A stretch of 64,000 bases of DNA, from positions 37,997,850 to 38,061,849 of the forward strand of contig CM039183.1 of the NCBI GenBank assembly GCA_008360975.2. The letters run 5' to 3'. The translations under genes were made by a program, and so were the position numbers. Below the pieces are notes generated by a model. That model saw only the letters and a list, made by a program, of their open reading frames with translations, had not been told where the DNA came from and searched no databases. The stretch is from Lichenostomus cassidix. Its lineage: Eukaryota; Chordata; Aves; Passeriformes; Meliphagidae. Positions 46,634-57,885 of the stretch are shown here, piece by piece; position 1 is the stretch's first letter; each line of letters opens with the position of its first letter.

Positions 46634-48435
46634 ACATTCTAAAACCAAATGAGGAACAGGACACGAAAGGGAACTTCCCTGCACCAGTTGTTCCACCAGT
46701 AGCAGCAAATATAAAACAAGACAACCCCATGCAGTCTGTGAGCAACCTACAGGCTGAAATTACAGAGACAGTGCACCATCTCTGTAACAGCTTCTGTCAT
46801 TCTCCCTCAATTTCTGCTTGCTTAAAGGCTTTAATGATACTATTGGCAAAACCCCTCCATTTAAGCTTAAACTCATCCTTTAATAACACAGATGGCTTAT
46901 TTGACCTTTCACATCTAATCTGGATTTCTGTGGCTTAGCGTGTGTCCTCTATGAAGTCCTAGCACTGTGTGGAGCAGCACAATGCTGACCGGTGGTCAGG
47001 AACTCTTTGCTTTGCCTTCTGCAACTCAGGGGTAATTTAATCCTTTCCCCTGTGAACCTTCCCAGGTCTGAATACTGCCTCTGACACTGATGATGAGGAC
47101 TGCAGGAAGCATGGAAAACAGGATACCACAGGAGCACACTGACAGCAAATATTTGTGTTACTGTTCAAAATAAGCATGTAATGCTTATTGTATTACAGAA
47201 TTTAATAAGATAAAATAAGCTATAATCAGATATTTCAGGTATAATATAAAGTAAATGCATTATAAATGCTGGAGAGTAACTAGAATTGATTAAACTGGAT
47301 AATGTCGTTAAATGATATTTACTGCTAAAAGCAAAGATTTTTGTTAACCTGGCATGCAAAACTGACAATGTGTCTTCAAAACACATTGTTTGCAGACAAA
47401 ATCATACATTACCATCATTTTTCATTGGTTAAAATGATGAAAATACACAACAGGTTTTTTCCCAAAATAATAAAAATTGCTAGCAACTAAAAATACACAT
47501 TTGTCTAACATGCAAACCACATATGTGATTTGCTGTGGCATTACCTGACTGCCAAAGATCATGACATTTTCCATGTCCACTGTCATTCTGGCTGTGTTTG
47601 GAGAGGAGTTGTTTCTGTAACACTTCAAACTAAATCTGTTCCAGGAAGAGTCTGGAAAAAGTAGTATACCATACGTTTTCTTAATCACACATTTATTAAC
47701 CAAAACAAAAAGTAAACCACTGAGACAATCTGTTATTAGTTGTGCTGGAACACAGCAAAGCTGTAACATGAGCCGTGAACCAAGATATAAAATTGCCCAC
47801 TCTGATCTTTCTACTCTTTTACATGAAATATAGAAAATGCTTCCCACAGAACTCCATTGGCAAAGTGTTACAACCAAAGAGCTTGCAAGCTAGCTGCACC
47901 TACTCTGGCAGAAGAACATGAAATAAATAATATCCACAGAGGGTCCACACCATGAAGGCAAAAGCAGATAAGCTGCATTGCTCCAGCTGCATGATCAAAT
48001 TATATTTAGTAATATAGAGCAGTTGCCTGTAGAGGGTAAGATCTTTTCCTCATATCTAACTGCAAAAATTTTTGCATGAACTAGGGAAGATTAATTATTG
48101 GTCAGTTTTCTTCATCCTTTAAACTTTTCTCGCTCCCCCAACATCAAACTCCCTAATGTCTTGTGTATGAGAGATGACATGTGTTGCAGTTACTCTGGAC
48201 TTAGGTATTTGTTTACTGACAGGTCTGAACATCGGAGGACTGACCACCTGGATGCTCTCAAATACAATATCACATGGTTGAAGTTTGCCCAATTGCTTGG
48301 ATTTTTTTCTTTGGGAACTAATTTGGGTCTTTATCATCCATCAGCATTGCAATGGAAAGTAATGAAACCTATTCTATTTTAAAATTCTATCCCTTTTCGA
48401 ACTTTGGCTAAATTTAGCCTGAGAGTTCAAAAGTC

Positions 48436-48475
48436 AGAGAGAGAAGAGGGAAGAGGAAAGGGTAGAGGGAGGAGA
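48436..48475 (+). repeat. Homopurine (GA-rich) tract
   Basis: Forty bases of A and G with a single T at 48463. Such tracts can adopt unusual DNA structure and are common low-complexity sequence in vertebrate introns and spacers. Confidence 0.9.
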
Positions 48476-48737
48476 CCCAGACACACTGCAGTGCAGGTTC
48501 CTTAAGAAACTAAGCTTAAGTGGCACTGGATTCTTCTATGCCTGGTACATACCAGTGCTATGCAGGGCTAGTGCACACTTCTCTCCCTCAGATAAGTATC
48601 TCCAGGTGACTTCTAATGGGCCTACCCATGCTCCATAATTTCTCAGCAGCCAAGTACGTGCATCCACACACTGGACTTTCACAGCGGGACACAGCTGCTA
48701 ATGATGACAGCCAGCAGTGAAGCCAACCTCAGTTCAA

Positions 48738-48776
48738 ACTGAAGAACAGTTCAGTTCTTCAGTGGAAGTGAAGAAC
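48738..48776. repeat. 10-bp hairpin plus third partial copy
   Basis: ACTGAAGAAC at 48738-48747 pairs exactly with GTTCTTCAGT at 48754-48763, and the loop is AGTTCA. A direct copy of GTGAAGAAC follows at about 48768-48776, so the motif is present twice direct and once inverted. It is probably a local duplication/inversion by template switching. Confidence 0.8.
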
Positions 48777-50170
48777 AAAGAGTTTATGCTGAGCATCTTG
48801 GCAAGTTTTGCTTCCTGGTACTGTGCCCACAGGAAGGCAGGGAGGAGAGCACACAGTCGGCACACAGAAACACAACAGTGGAGGCAGAGAATGGGCACCA
48901 TTGTCTCATCAGCTGATTGTTGGGTATGTGATGCACAGGCTAGGCTGTGAACTAATGAGGCTTAGCAAGAGAATCACTGAAAGAGACGCAATTTAACTTA
49001 CCAGCAAATAATAAGCCAGCAAAGGTATAGTGACAGGATTGTTACGCTAGCAAACAAGACAAAAAAGTCATCAATAAAGGAAGATGCAAAGGAAAAGGAA
49101 GCTTTTGTATTAGCTTTCCTCACATGTTTTAGTTTTGTTTCTCAGTCTGTGCCTCCAGATAGAAAATTAAAATAAAAGTGGAATTAATCAGGTCAACTGT
49201 ACAGTTTGGTTTGTGCCTCAGAGCGCAGATTGATTATGCCTGCGTGGGCAATGTTCCAGAGAAGTTTCTCAATCACAGCAATAAAACAGGTATTATATTT
49301 CGTAGATCTCTCCCCTCCTTACTCCCACCCACTTGATTCCTCTCCATTCTCCACTCCCCCCTTCCAAAGGATATAGAGATCTAAGGTTCATTCTCTCCAG
49401 CTGAGCACAGCATTGGGGAGAAAAAAATAAAGGATCAGGTGAATCTCATAATGAGGGTTCATGATGAAAGGTGTTAGGAGAAAGCTCTGCTTAACTAGCT
49501 CCTGATAAAATTGAGGGTTACAAAGCCTTAGGAGGGACTCCAAGAGTTTGTTCTGCAATATTTTCAGCTGGCAGATAGGAAGGCAATAGAGCTGTGCTTT
49601 ACTGTAGTCACCGAGCAGGATAAAAGACATAGTAACTAATAGAGAGGCATTTAGTAACTGTAACTGTTTTCCCAACAAACAGTGGGACATGCCTCCCTAC
49701 CCCAGAACAGATTTCCAGGTAGATTGCCATTAAATATGCTGAACAGCTGCAGAGCATCTATTTTGCTAGCAAATTAGTGCATGAAAATAAGAAGCCTTTG
49801 TCTTTGACCACTAGCATGGCAGGACATGCCATAATGACCACAGGACTCCTCTGAGGCTTTTCTTCACTGTGCTGTATATCTTCACCATGTTTCCAGTCCA
49901 CAGACCATTGAAGTAAACAAGAGGAGTCCTACAGGTTTTATTGAGTTTCACCTTAGAGGTAGTTGTTTGGGTTTCTTTCAGTATTCATTTAGGTGAGCTA
50001 CATAGCCTCTAACTGTGAAACCTCTCCTCATTCCAAAGGGACCTATAGAGAAGAGTTTGATAGCTGTCTGGTTAAAATATGAAATAACACAGAAAAATCA
50101 AAATAAGAGATCTCTAAAACACTTGTGGAGATATATTCAAAAGGCATATTTCCACATAAACTAAACCAGC

Positions 50171-50212
50171 CAAACAAAAAACAAACAAACAAACAAAAAA
50201 CCCAAAACAAAC
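50171..50212 (+). repeat. (AAAC)n-like tract
   Basis: A-rich sequence with C at roughly four-base spacing, including three perfect CAAA units in a row. It is a short imperfect microsatellite. It may be a decayed poly(A) tail, though no upstream retroposon is recognisable. Confidence 0.85.
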
Positions 50213-53200
50213 CCGCACAACCCACAGACTGTCTTCCTCATCCTTTCAGCTTTTAAACTGCTTAGAGATGCACAGATGAATATTTAGTGAATGATTTTTC
50301 CACCACACATGTATGCTCGTTTTCTGTGTTCTACAGATACCTAAATTATTTCTTCAAGTTTTCAGTAAAACTCTCTCCTTGGGCAATGAAATAAATGATA
50401 ATAAGGCACAAAGAATGTTTATGCAGTCATCACTGGAGTGGTGATGCAATAAACGATGAGCAGCCTGCAGAAAGAAAAAAATTGTAACAACACTCAGGTT
50501 CATTCATATTTCACTCTCCCAGAGCCAGAGGATCTGTCAGGGAATCTGTCTGGTGTCTTAAATGTGGTATTTCAGAATGTGAGCCTTGCACTGATTCCCC
50601 ATTAAACAAGAAACTCAGCTGGTGATTTCAGTATAGCTCCACATTTGATTTCTATCACTATGATCTGAAATATATCCCAATATGACATGATTGGCAATTG
50701 ATGCAGCATTGTCTGAACATGGCTACAGTGACAGTCAAAGTGGCAGAATCTGCTCAATTCTTAGATATGCTTATCTTTCTTTCTCATCTTTCCCCAAAAC
50801 TCACATTTTTTCCCCTACTTTACCCAAAACCTCGGTGTCTCATACCACCTGGGTAGACTTCATCCCTCTGCAGGGCCACACTGCTCAGCTCTGCCATTAG
50901 ACTATGGCTATTCCTTAAATATACTTGCACTCTGAAAATAATGGTTGGGGAAGGTGATGACCATTGAATGAAATATTTGTGTGGCCCTGTTCCTTGCCAG
51001 ATGAGATTGAAAGTAGCAAAGAATTCAGCATTTGAGGAAGAAACAGCAAGTGCTTAGTTTTGGAGCACAATCTGAAAGCTTGGATCACCCTGCCAACAGG
51101 CCTCCAACTCTTTGAGGGCCATCAGCTCCACTTGAAAGGGACACATTTGTCTTGTGTCCAGCAGCACCTGAAGTTCCTTTCAGCTGAGACAATAGGTTAA
51201 CATAGAGGAACTACTACCCAAGAGAGCCACAGCAAAAGTAAAGCTTCTTTAGAAAGAGCGTTTCTTGACCTGAATAATCTTTTCTTTTGGGATAACCAGT
51301 CCTTCGGGGGCATTTGTTTAAATGCTAATAAAAAGTCAGAAAAGAAACAAAGCTTCCTAGAACAACTGTAGTGGCAAAGTAACCTCAAAAGAAACTGTGT
51401 TAAGTGGCATATCTAGTTATACTTTGGCAGAAACAAGCCCTATAGTGTGCCAAATTACTTTGTTTTAGGAAAGTAATTTCTTAATCTAATTTCAGAAGAG
51501 AACATACTGTTGACCAATTCCCAAGTAAGTGAGAAGAGTCCAGGAAGCAAAACCAACCAAACTACTATACAAGTCACCAGAACATAATTCCTGTTTTCCC
51601 TCAGGAGAAATTCACAGCACTGTTAAGAAGTCTGAATGGGATTTTGTGCAAATGGAATAGTTTAAACCAGCAGGAAGTAGCAAAATGAACATTGTTAGGC
51701 TCCAATTTCCATGCTGACGCAAATGGTACTCTTGGTTAAAGAAGGGACTGCCCCTTTCAGCCCGAGGTTCATTAAGGTGTTGTACATACTACTTTTGGAG
51801 TTAAAAAAAAAACCGTGTGCTTTTTTGTTACATGAGTTAACAAACCTCATTTAGGATATTGTGACTAAATAGAGCTGATACATTTATTTGTACATGACAC
51901 TTGTGGGATGCAGTACATGTAACCTACCTCATCTGCTGAATTAGAGTGGAAGACAGAAAGGTGAAGTACTCTGTCAATTCTCCCGTTTCAGAAAATAAAA
52001 ACTTATTTCCAAAAAGACAGAGGACAAAGGGGAGGAAGTAAGGAAATACCTAGCAAACTCTGATGAAACAATACTTTTCCCAGCTAGCTTTCTTCAGCTC
52101 CCTTCTTTTGTTACAGGGCAATACGTGAATTGATGTTGCTCATTGTCTGCTCAGACTTTGCTGCCATTTCTACCTATGCATTTTGAGTATCAGTCACTTA
52201 TAAAAAGCTGATTTGACATAGTTCCATAGATGAATTCCATTCTAAGGAAGTAGTAAAATGGTAAACTAACAGGCTTGGGAAAGACAATGACATGAATATC
52301 CCTTATTTGAAAGGGATGCTTTGAATATTCAGGGAACGGTTGACCTTTTTTTTAGCTCCGCATTTTTCAAAACGTATAAAAACACATAACACAGTTATAG
52401 AATGGTACAGACTTTCACAGTTCCAAAACCACTAGCACAACACCATCCTGATCCCATATGGGCCCCTAGAGGCTGTCAGCATATACCAGCTAATGTCCTC
52501 TCTTATATGCAGTACAGATACTCAAGTATTTCCTAAGTCTGAAGTTCTTTCTGCTGGTTCTGTCATTTAAAGCTGTTCCTATGAATATATACAATATGAC
52601 TAATAGTTAAGTATATTTGTTGATGTGATGCTACAAATTTTAAAGTTAAAAAAGATGTTCCAGTGGATTTTGAAGACCCTTCTATTTGCAGGAATGAAAG
52701 AAAACTCATATTCTGCAATAGTTTCAAGTTAGATCTGCATGTACATTTCTAAAAATAGATATAAAAATCATGTCCCTTGTGACAGAAGATAACTCATAAA
52801 ACTCTTTGCATCCATTAAACATAATTTCTAAAAAGAATATGTTGCAAAACTTTTCTCAATACTGCTTGGGATCAACCTGTTAGTCAAACTGGAAATTTAT
52901 TGGTTTGTACTTTTTCCCAGATGAAGATTTTTCACAGATAAAGTATTCGCTTAAATTCCTCAAACCATCAGAATCACTGTGAATGTCTGTATCCCAGGTG
53001 TCCATATCTTCAAAAGAGATATATGGAGAACCTGGGTGTTCATCTATCCAGGACAGGATATAGAATTTGTCTGTTTAGAATAGATTGCAGAATCACAAAA
53101 AACAGATAGACAATACCTCTTCACGAACCAGTTATTGCCTCAGAAGTCACGCTTGCTTCTAGTGCTACTTATTTTCTTTTCCTCTGTATAAATGCCAGCG

Positions 53201-54830
53201 TTGCTTATTCACTGTAACACAGAAGACAGGTTGAAGGTCTGAACACATTGTAACTCAGCCAAAGTATCAGATAATCCTAACAATTTGATGGGTAATTTGG
53301 GGGATTATGTTTTGGCTTTTTTTAGTGTTTCCACATATCTTTACTATGGGACCTTAGTACTCCAAAGACCTGTGTTGCAATGAATTGACTTTTCATATGG
53401 TTCACATAAATTAAGAACTGAAATAGCTACATTTATCTAGGTAGAAAGAGAATTTTCTGAAAATTTAAATTGTGAAATTTAACTTTGCCTTTTATATGGC
53501 CATTGCTTTTAAGAAAAATGCTACATAGCTATATAATCTCATCTATAATTTTGTTATCTATAAGTGAAGTAAAAACAGCACAGAAGATCCAAAAGAGAAA
53601 TACAGATTGAGGTGCTGTCCCTCTCACCTACCTTTCTGTCTGCTACAATTTATAACACAAAGCTATTTGGCTGAGAACAATGAAACTCATAACAAACTCA
53701 CTGTTCAAAAAGTGGACCCATTAATGTTATGGGAAGACCAAATATATAATCCCAGTGACTTTTTTAAGGAAAACAGTTACTCTTGCACACAGTTAACTGG
53801 AGACTGGCAAGCTGAGTTGCCAGGTATTTGAGCATGAGGAGAGCTCAGGCTGTCTTAAGTATCTCAGTTTGGCTGATGACCAAGCTGGAAAGGAGAAAAT
53901 GAATATCACTCTGCATAAACTTCAGAAAACACTAAATTCTTATTTTAATGGTTAGATATTTTTAAAATGAGATAAAAATCTCTGTCATCAAAATAAAGAA
54001 TTCTTAGTTCCTAAAGTACAGTTTTCTGAAAAACAGATGTGAATTACATTTTTAACTTCCTACACAGAGCCCCTGCTTGGTGTAGAGTGCCACCAAAATC
54101 ACTGATAGTGGTGCAGAAAAGGGAACTCATTTGCCAAAGCTGGTGTTCCCACCAATATAACACCTTGACTGCAAAGGGAATAAACAAGTGATAATTACTT
54201 GCAATTTGTATGTGTTTCTCACAAACCTTTAAGTAGTATAAGCCTCCCTGGCTGAGCTGCATATACCTTTAAGCCACAATCCCAAAGTATCAGACAAGCA
54301 CCAGAACCTTTGGAGAGATTTGTAGCTGATTGAAAAAATCTGGTAAGATTTAAGTCTTTCTTTAGCTGCAGCCACCACTGCTGCTGTACAGAATAAAGCA
54401 GCTCCAGTGAACACTCTTCCAAATTGTAGGGAGCATCAATTCTGTTTCATTTATAAGTGAAAACCAGGCTTATAAATTATCAGATAGAAACTGTTGCAGA
54501 AAGTAACTGTCCTATAAGGCAAGAAAAGGGGGATCCCTGTTTCATGATCTGCATTGCAACACTCCCTGGACATCATGTAAATAAATTTTTACTTTTGATA
54601 CAGTAAATGACAGCACTTCGAACTGCCATAGAAATTGTTTGGGATTTCAGGTGGGCCATTTCCATAACACTGCATGAATCACTACCTATGAAGAAGCATC
54701 CTGGAGGCCACTAGCAGGGTCCTTTCCAGCTGAGGACACTTGCAGATAGAATGGAAAGCCAGGACTGCCTCCTAAACTTCATGCTTTGAACATCTGGGAA
54801 CACAGTGTCAAGTCTCCCTTTCGAGGAATA

Positions 54831-54865
54831 AAGGAAGAAGGAAGAAAGGGAAAGAAAGAAAGAAA
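54831..54865 (+). repeat. GAA/GAAA-rich purine tract
   Basis: A purine run beginning AAGGAAGAAGGAAG and ending in three AAAG units. Simple-sequence DNA with no further annotation. Confidence 0.85.
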
Positions 54866-56100
54866 TGAAGTGCCATCAGAAATCAAGTAAAAGAAATGCC
54901 TATTTCCCCTGTTTTGAGAAATGTATTCTTCTGCTGAAGGATTTCAGAGGACCACACAAGATGTTAAAATGGCAAGAGCATCAGGGTGTTCAGTAACTTA
55001 TGTGACTAATATATTGGCCAGACTGTGCATGCACTCCAAAAATCTTTTTGTTATCTAGATCTAACGTAAACAAATATTCAGTCTTAGAAGATAAGACAAT
55101 AGCGACGGGGCAGCAGAGCTTTGCCCAGTATTCTCCCTCAGAGCAAAGCACATTCTCTTCAATTAGTGTTGAGGAGGACAAAGATGAATGGTGAACATCT
55201 TTTGTGTGGTTCACAGGATCAAGCCTTGCTGGAATGCTAGTATCAGCCTTTACAATGACAAACTCCAGCCAGCACGGCCAGGAGGATAATCAGAAGCTGT
55301 GTCCCTCTCTCACCTTCTTGCCAAGGAAAGAAGAATTCAGTTCATTATGGCTATGGCAGACATCCTTCCAACCCCTTGCATGAATGAACATAAACTATGA
55401 TTTTACACTCATGATCAAAACCACAGGAAGCAGACTTCCAAAAGGGAAGGGAAAAGGGGAATGAAAGAGGAACAAAGAAAAACATGAGTGATCTGACTTT
55501 TCCCAGTGGGACAAGATGAGCTAGGACAAGGATTGCCTTTATATAAACTCTGAAATTATACATAAACAAGTGGGAAATGGGGAGTTCAAACAATGAAGAG
55601 AGACTAAATCACTTGAATTCACAAAGCTTGCTCTTCAACTCTCTAATTTACTTTTAAATTGTCTTACTTTTTAGTACATTAAGATAAATTGTTTGAGCTA
55701 AGAATTCTTACTGAGCTTTAAAAGTAAGACAGAAGAAGATATACAGCGTAATGCTTCCAATTTACATTAAACTCTATGCACTATTATCTTCTTATTATCT
55801 CCTAAAGATTTTTCCAGGCATTTAATTAACATATGACAAGATAGCCAAGTTAGCGAGAAAAAAAGTCACCATTTAATGCACTATCTATAGCCTTTCAGAA
55901 GTTAGTTACCCATTGTTTTTTCTCCTAATGCACTACCTAGTGCACATCTATTATGCTCTTTTAATAGCAAGGCTCTGACACAGAAATAAAAGGAACACAG
56001 TTCTCCAGGTACCCACATTACATTTGCTAATTTGATTCCAGCACAGTGTCTTTCAAAGTCAATGAAACATAGGTAAAGTTTAGAAGTTTTCACCCAAGGA

Positions 56101-56500
56101 CTCTGCTGTGACAAAGGGTGCTGGTATTAGCCTGCCTGCCAGAGGTGTGGCCAGGACCCAGGTCCCAGAGAAACCCTGGGGAGGCATTAATTTTAAATGA
56201 ACACAACACCAACAAAGAGCCTCAGAATATCTCTAGAAAGGTGGTGGAACAATTACCAGGGGCGCAGGAGGTGGGCAATGCCCATGGGGTCTGTCAGGGC
56301 AGGGTTTGTCCCCCAGGACCTGTCCCACCACCCTAGCCAGGCTCAGGGGTCAGGACAAGTGATGGAGCTGAGCCAGGCAGGGCTGTGGGGAGCTGGAGAG
56401 CAGCAGCTGCAGCATCACTGGGGATGGGACTGATGGCTCTGGGGGGCTGGGAAGGAGCAGTCAGGCCTGGTACCCACTGGCAACAAACACCCCAGACCCC
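56101..56500. other. GC-rich but CpG-depleted block
   Basis: About 400 bases of clearly raised GC, rich in CAGG, CTGG and GGGG words, but with only one CpG (near 56263). This is the opposite of the island at 27.4-28.2 kb and indicates long-term methylation and decay. That fits an old GC-rich repeat or former CpG island rather than a live promoter. Several overlapping open frames on both strands simply reflect the low stop frequency. I do not recognise a repeat family. Confidence 0.5.
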
Positions 56501-57009
56501 ATTTTTAGGTATACTCAGTCTTTTGCACACATTCCCTGGACATAGACAATTAGCCTCTCCCACTTTCAGCCTATTCCAATTAAAACAAAAATATTACCCT
56601 TGAAAAAGTGGCAGGGTGTATTAGCATGCTTCACACTTACATTTCATGCATCCCCTTTCTACCAAACACATGAAGCTCTCTGAGCTGCTGATCCGAGGAA
56701 GATCTGTGGGTTCTGCTTTACTAATGTGGCAGGAAAAGCCTGCAGCAAGTACAAAAAAGCAAGACGTGCTTTAGGATGAAAAGACACTGTTTAAAGCAAA
56801 TTCTCCCATCAAACAAGAGTCTCTGTTTCTTAATAGCTCCATATCTAGTGCCTTCCACAGCATAAAATCCCCCACCTTTTTTTTTTTTCCCTTCCTTGGA
56901 GAAATGTAGTCTAGTAGTATTTTCCTGCTGCTCATCTCAGCACTCACAGATTCTTGGTGGTGGGAAAGCACTCTTGGCCTCTCCTCAGATGTCAAATGCC
57001 CCAAGCAAG
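56501..57009. other. Non-coding spacer, no gene seen
   Basis: Ordinary AT-rich sequence with a 12-base T run at 56877-56888, about 120 bases before the CR1 fragment. No recognised element. Confidence 0.55.
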
Positions 57010-57885
57010 TTCTCAACCACCTCTAAGACCCTTTGCTGGACTCACCCCCAGCATGTCCACACCTCTTGCCTCTGAGGCAAGCTCTGAACTGTATTTGATA
57101 CTCCAAATGTGTCTCACCAGTGCAGAGTAGAGGGGAGGATAACCTTCCCCTGTCTACAGATGCTGCTTTCCCCAGTGCAGCCCAGGAGATTGTTGACTGA
57201 CTTTGCCACAAGTGTGCCTTGCTGACTCATGTCTGTCTTGCTGTCTGCCGCAAAACACAGGTCTGTTTCTGTAAAGCCATTTTCTGACCAGCCAGCTCCC
57301 AGCATGTGCTGATGCATGGGAGTTCTTCCAGGCTCAAGACCTTTGCATCTGCCTTCATGAGTTTCCTGTCGGCCCATTTCTCCAGGTTATCTGAATTGCA
57401 GCACAACCATCAGATCCAGCAACCACTCCTCCCAGTTCTGCATCATTTGCAAACTTGAGGATACACTGTCCCATCATTCAGGTCATTAATGAAGATGTTA
57501 AATAGTATTTGTCTCAGTGTCAATCTCAGTGACTAAACTCCAGCTGGACTTCATCCCACTGGTCACAACCCATCAGCTCAGGAAATTAGCCAGTTTTCAG
57601 TCCACCTCACTGTCCACTTATCTAGCTTGTACTTCATCAGCTTGTCAATAAGGATATTAGAAGAGACAGTTTCAACAGCCTTGTTGAAATCAAGATAAGC
57701 ATCATCCCTTCCTCTAACCACATCTACTGAGGCAGTCATCTCATCATAGAAACTTATCCAGCTGGTCAAACATGATTTGCCTTTCATAAATCCGTGCTAA
57801 CTACTCCCAATCATCCTCTCACCCTTAATATGCTTTGAAATGGTTTCCAGGGGAATTTGCTCCTGGAATGCTTTTACTCATCTCT
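57010..57885 (-). repeat. CR1 LINE reverse-transcriptase fragment, minus strand
   Basis: On the minus strand the order is that of CR1 ORF2. It begins near 57870 with sequence preceding the reverse transcriptase, then GKSCLTSWISFYDEMTASVD and AYLDFNKAVETVSSNILIDK at 57787-57640, with LDKWTVRWTENWLIS ending at 57578. Further down are decayed remains of the segment before the active-site box (about 57430-57500). Next comes the region corresponding to 'LHxxxx...CKIQ' and the CR1 stretch seen in plus orientation as 'GTCTCACCAGTGCAGAGTAG' (57110-57129). The recognisable match stops around 57020, before the 3' UTR, so the 3' end is missing or beyond recognition. Stops and frameshifts show that it is inactive. 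It is older than the 10-kb copy. Confidence 0.9.

Larger units (their letters stand above)
42839..56100. other. Non-coding AT-rich DNA, no gene seen
   Basis: About 13 kb, mostly unique-looking. Open frames of note are 44755-45144 plus (129 codons), 46549-46938 plus (129 codons) and 47422-47877 minus (151 codons). None shows a domain I can name, and each overlaps open frames on the opposite strand. Small features listed separately are a CpG cluster at 43.9 kb, hairpins at 44.4 and 48.7 kb, a homopurine tract at 48.4 kb and an (AAAC)n tract at 50.2 kb. Confidence 0.55.

Noticed and set aside
46549..46938. 129-codon open frame with an in-frame 12-bp duplication
   Set aside because: The in-frame duplication is a one-in-three coincidence. 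There is no domain, and an opposite-strand open frame overlaps it.
47422..47877. 151-codon open frame, minus strand
   Set aside because: No recognisable domain, no splice context I would trust, and composition typical of AT-rich non-coding sequence.
52385..52470. TTATAGAATGGTACAGACTTT, faintly like a reversed CR1 terminus
   Set aside because: The following sequence does not continue as CR1 3' UTR in either orientation.
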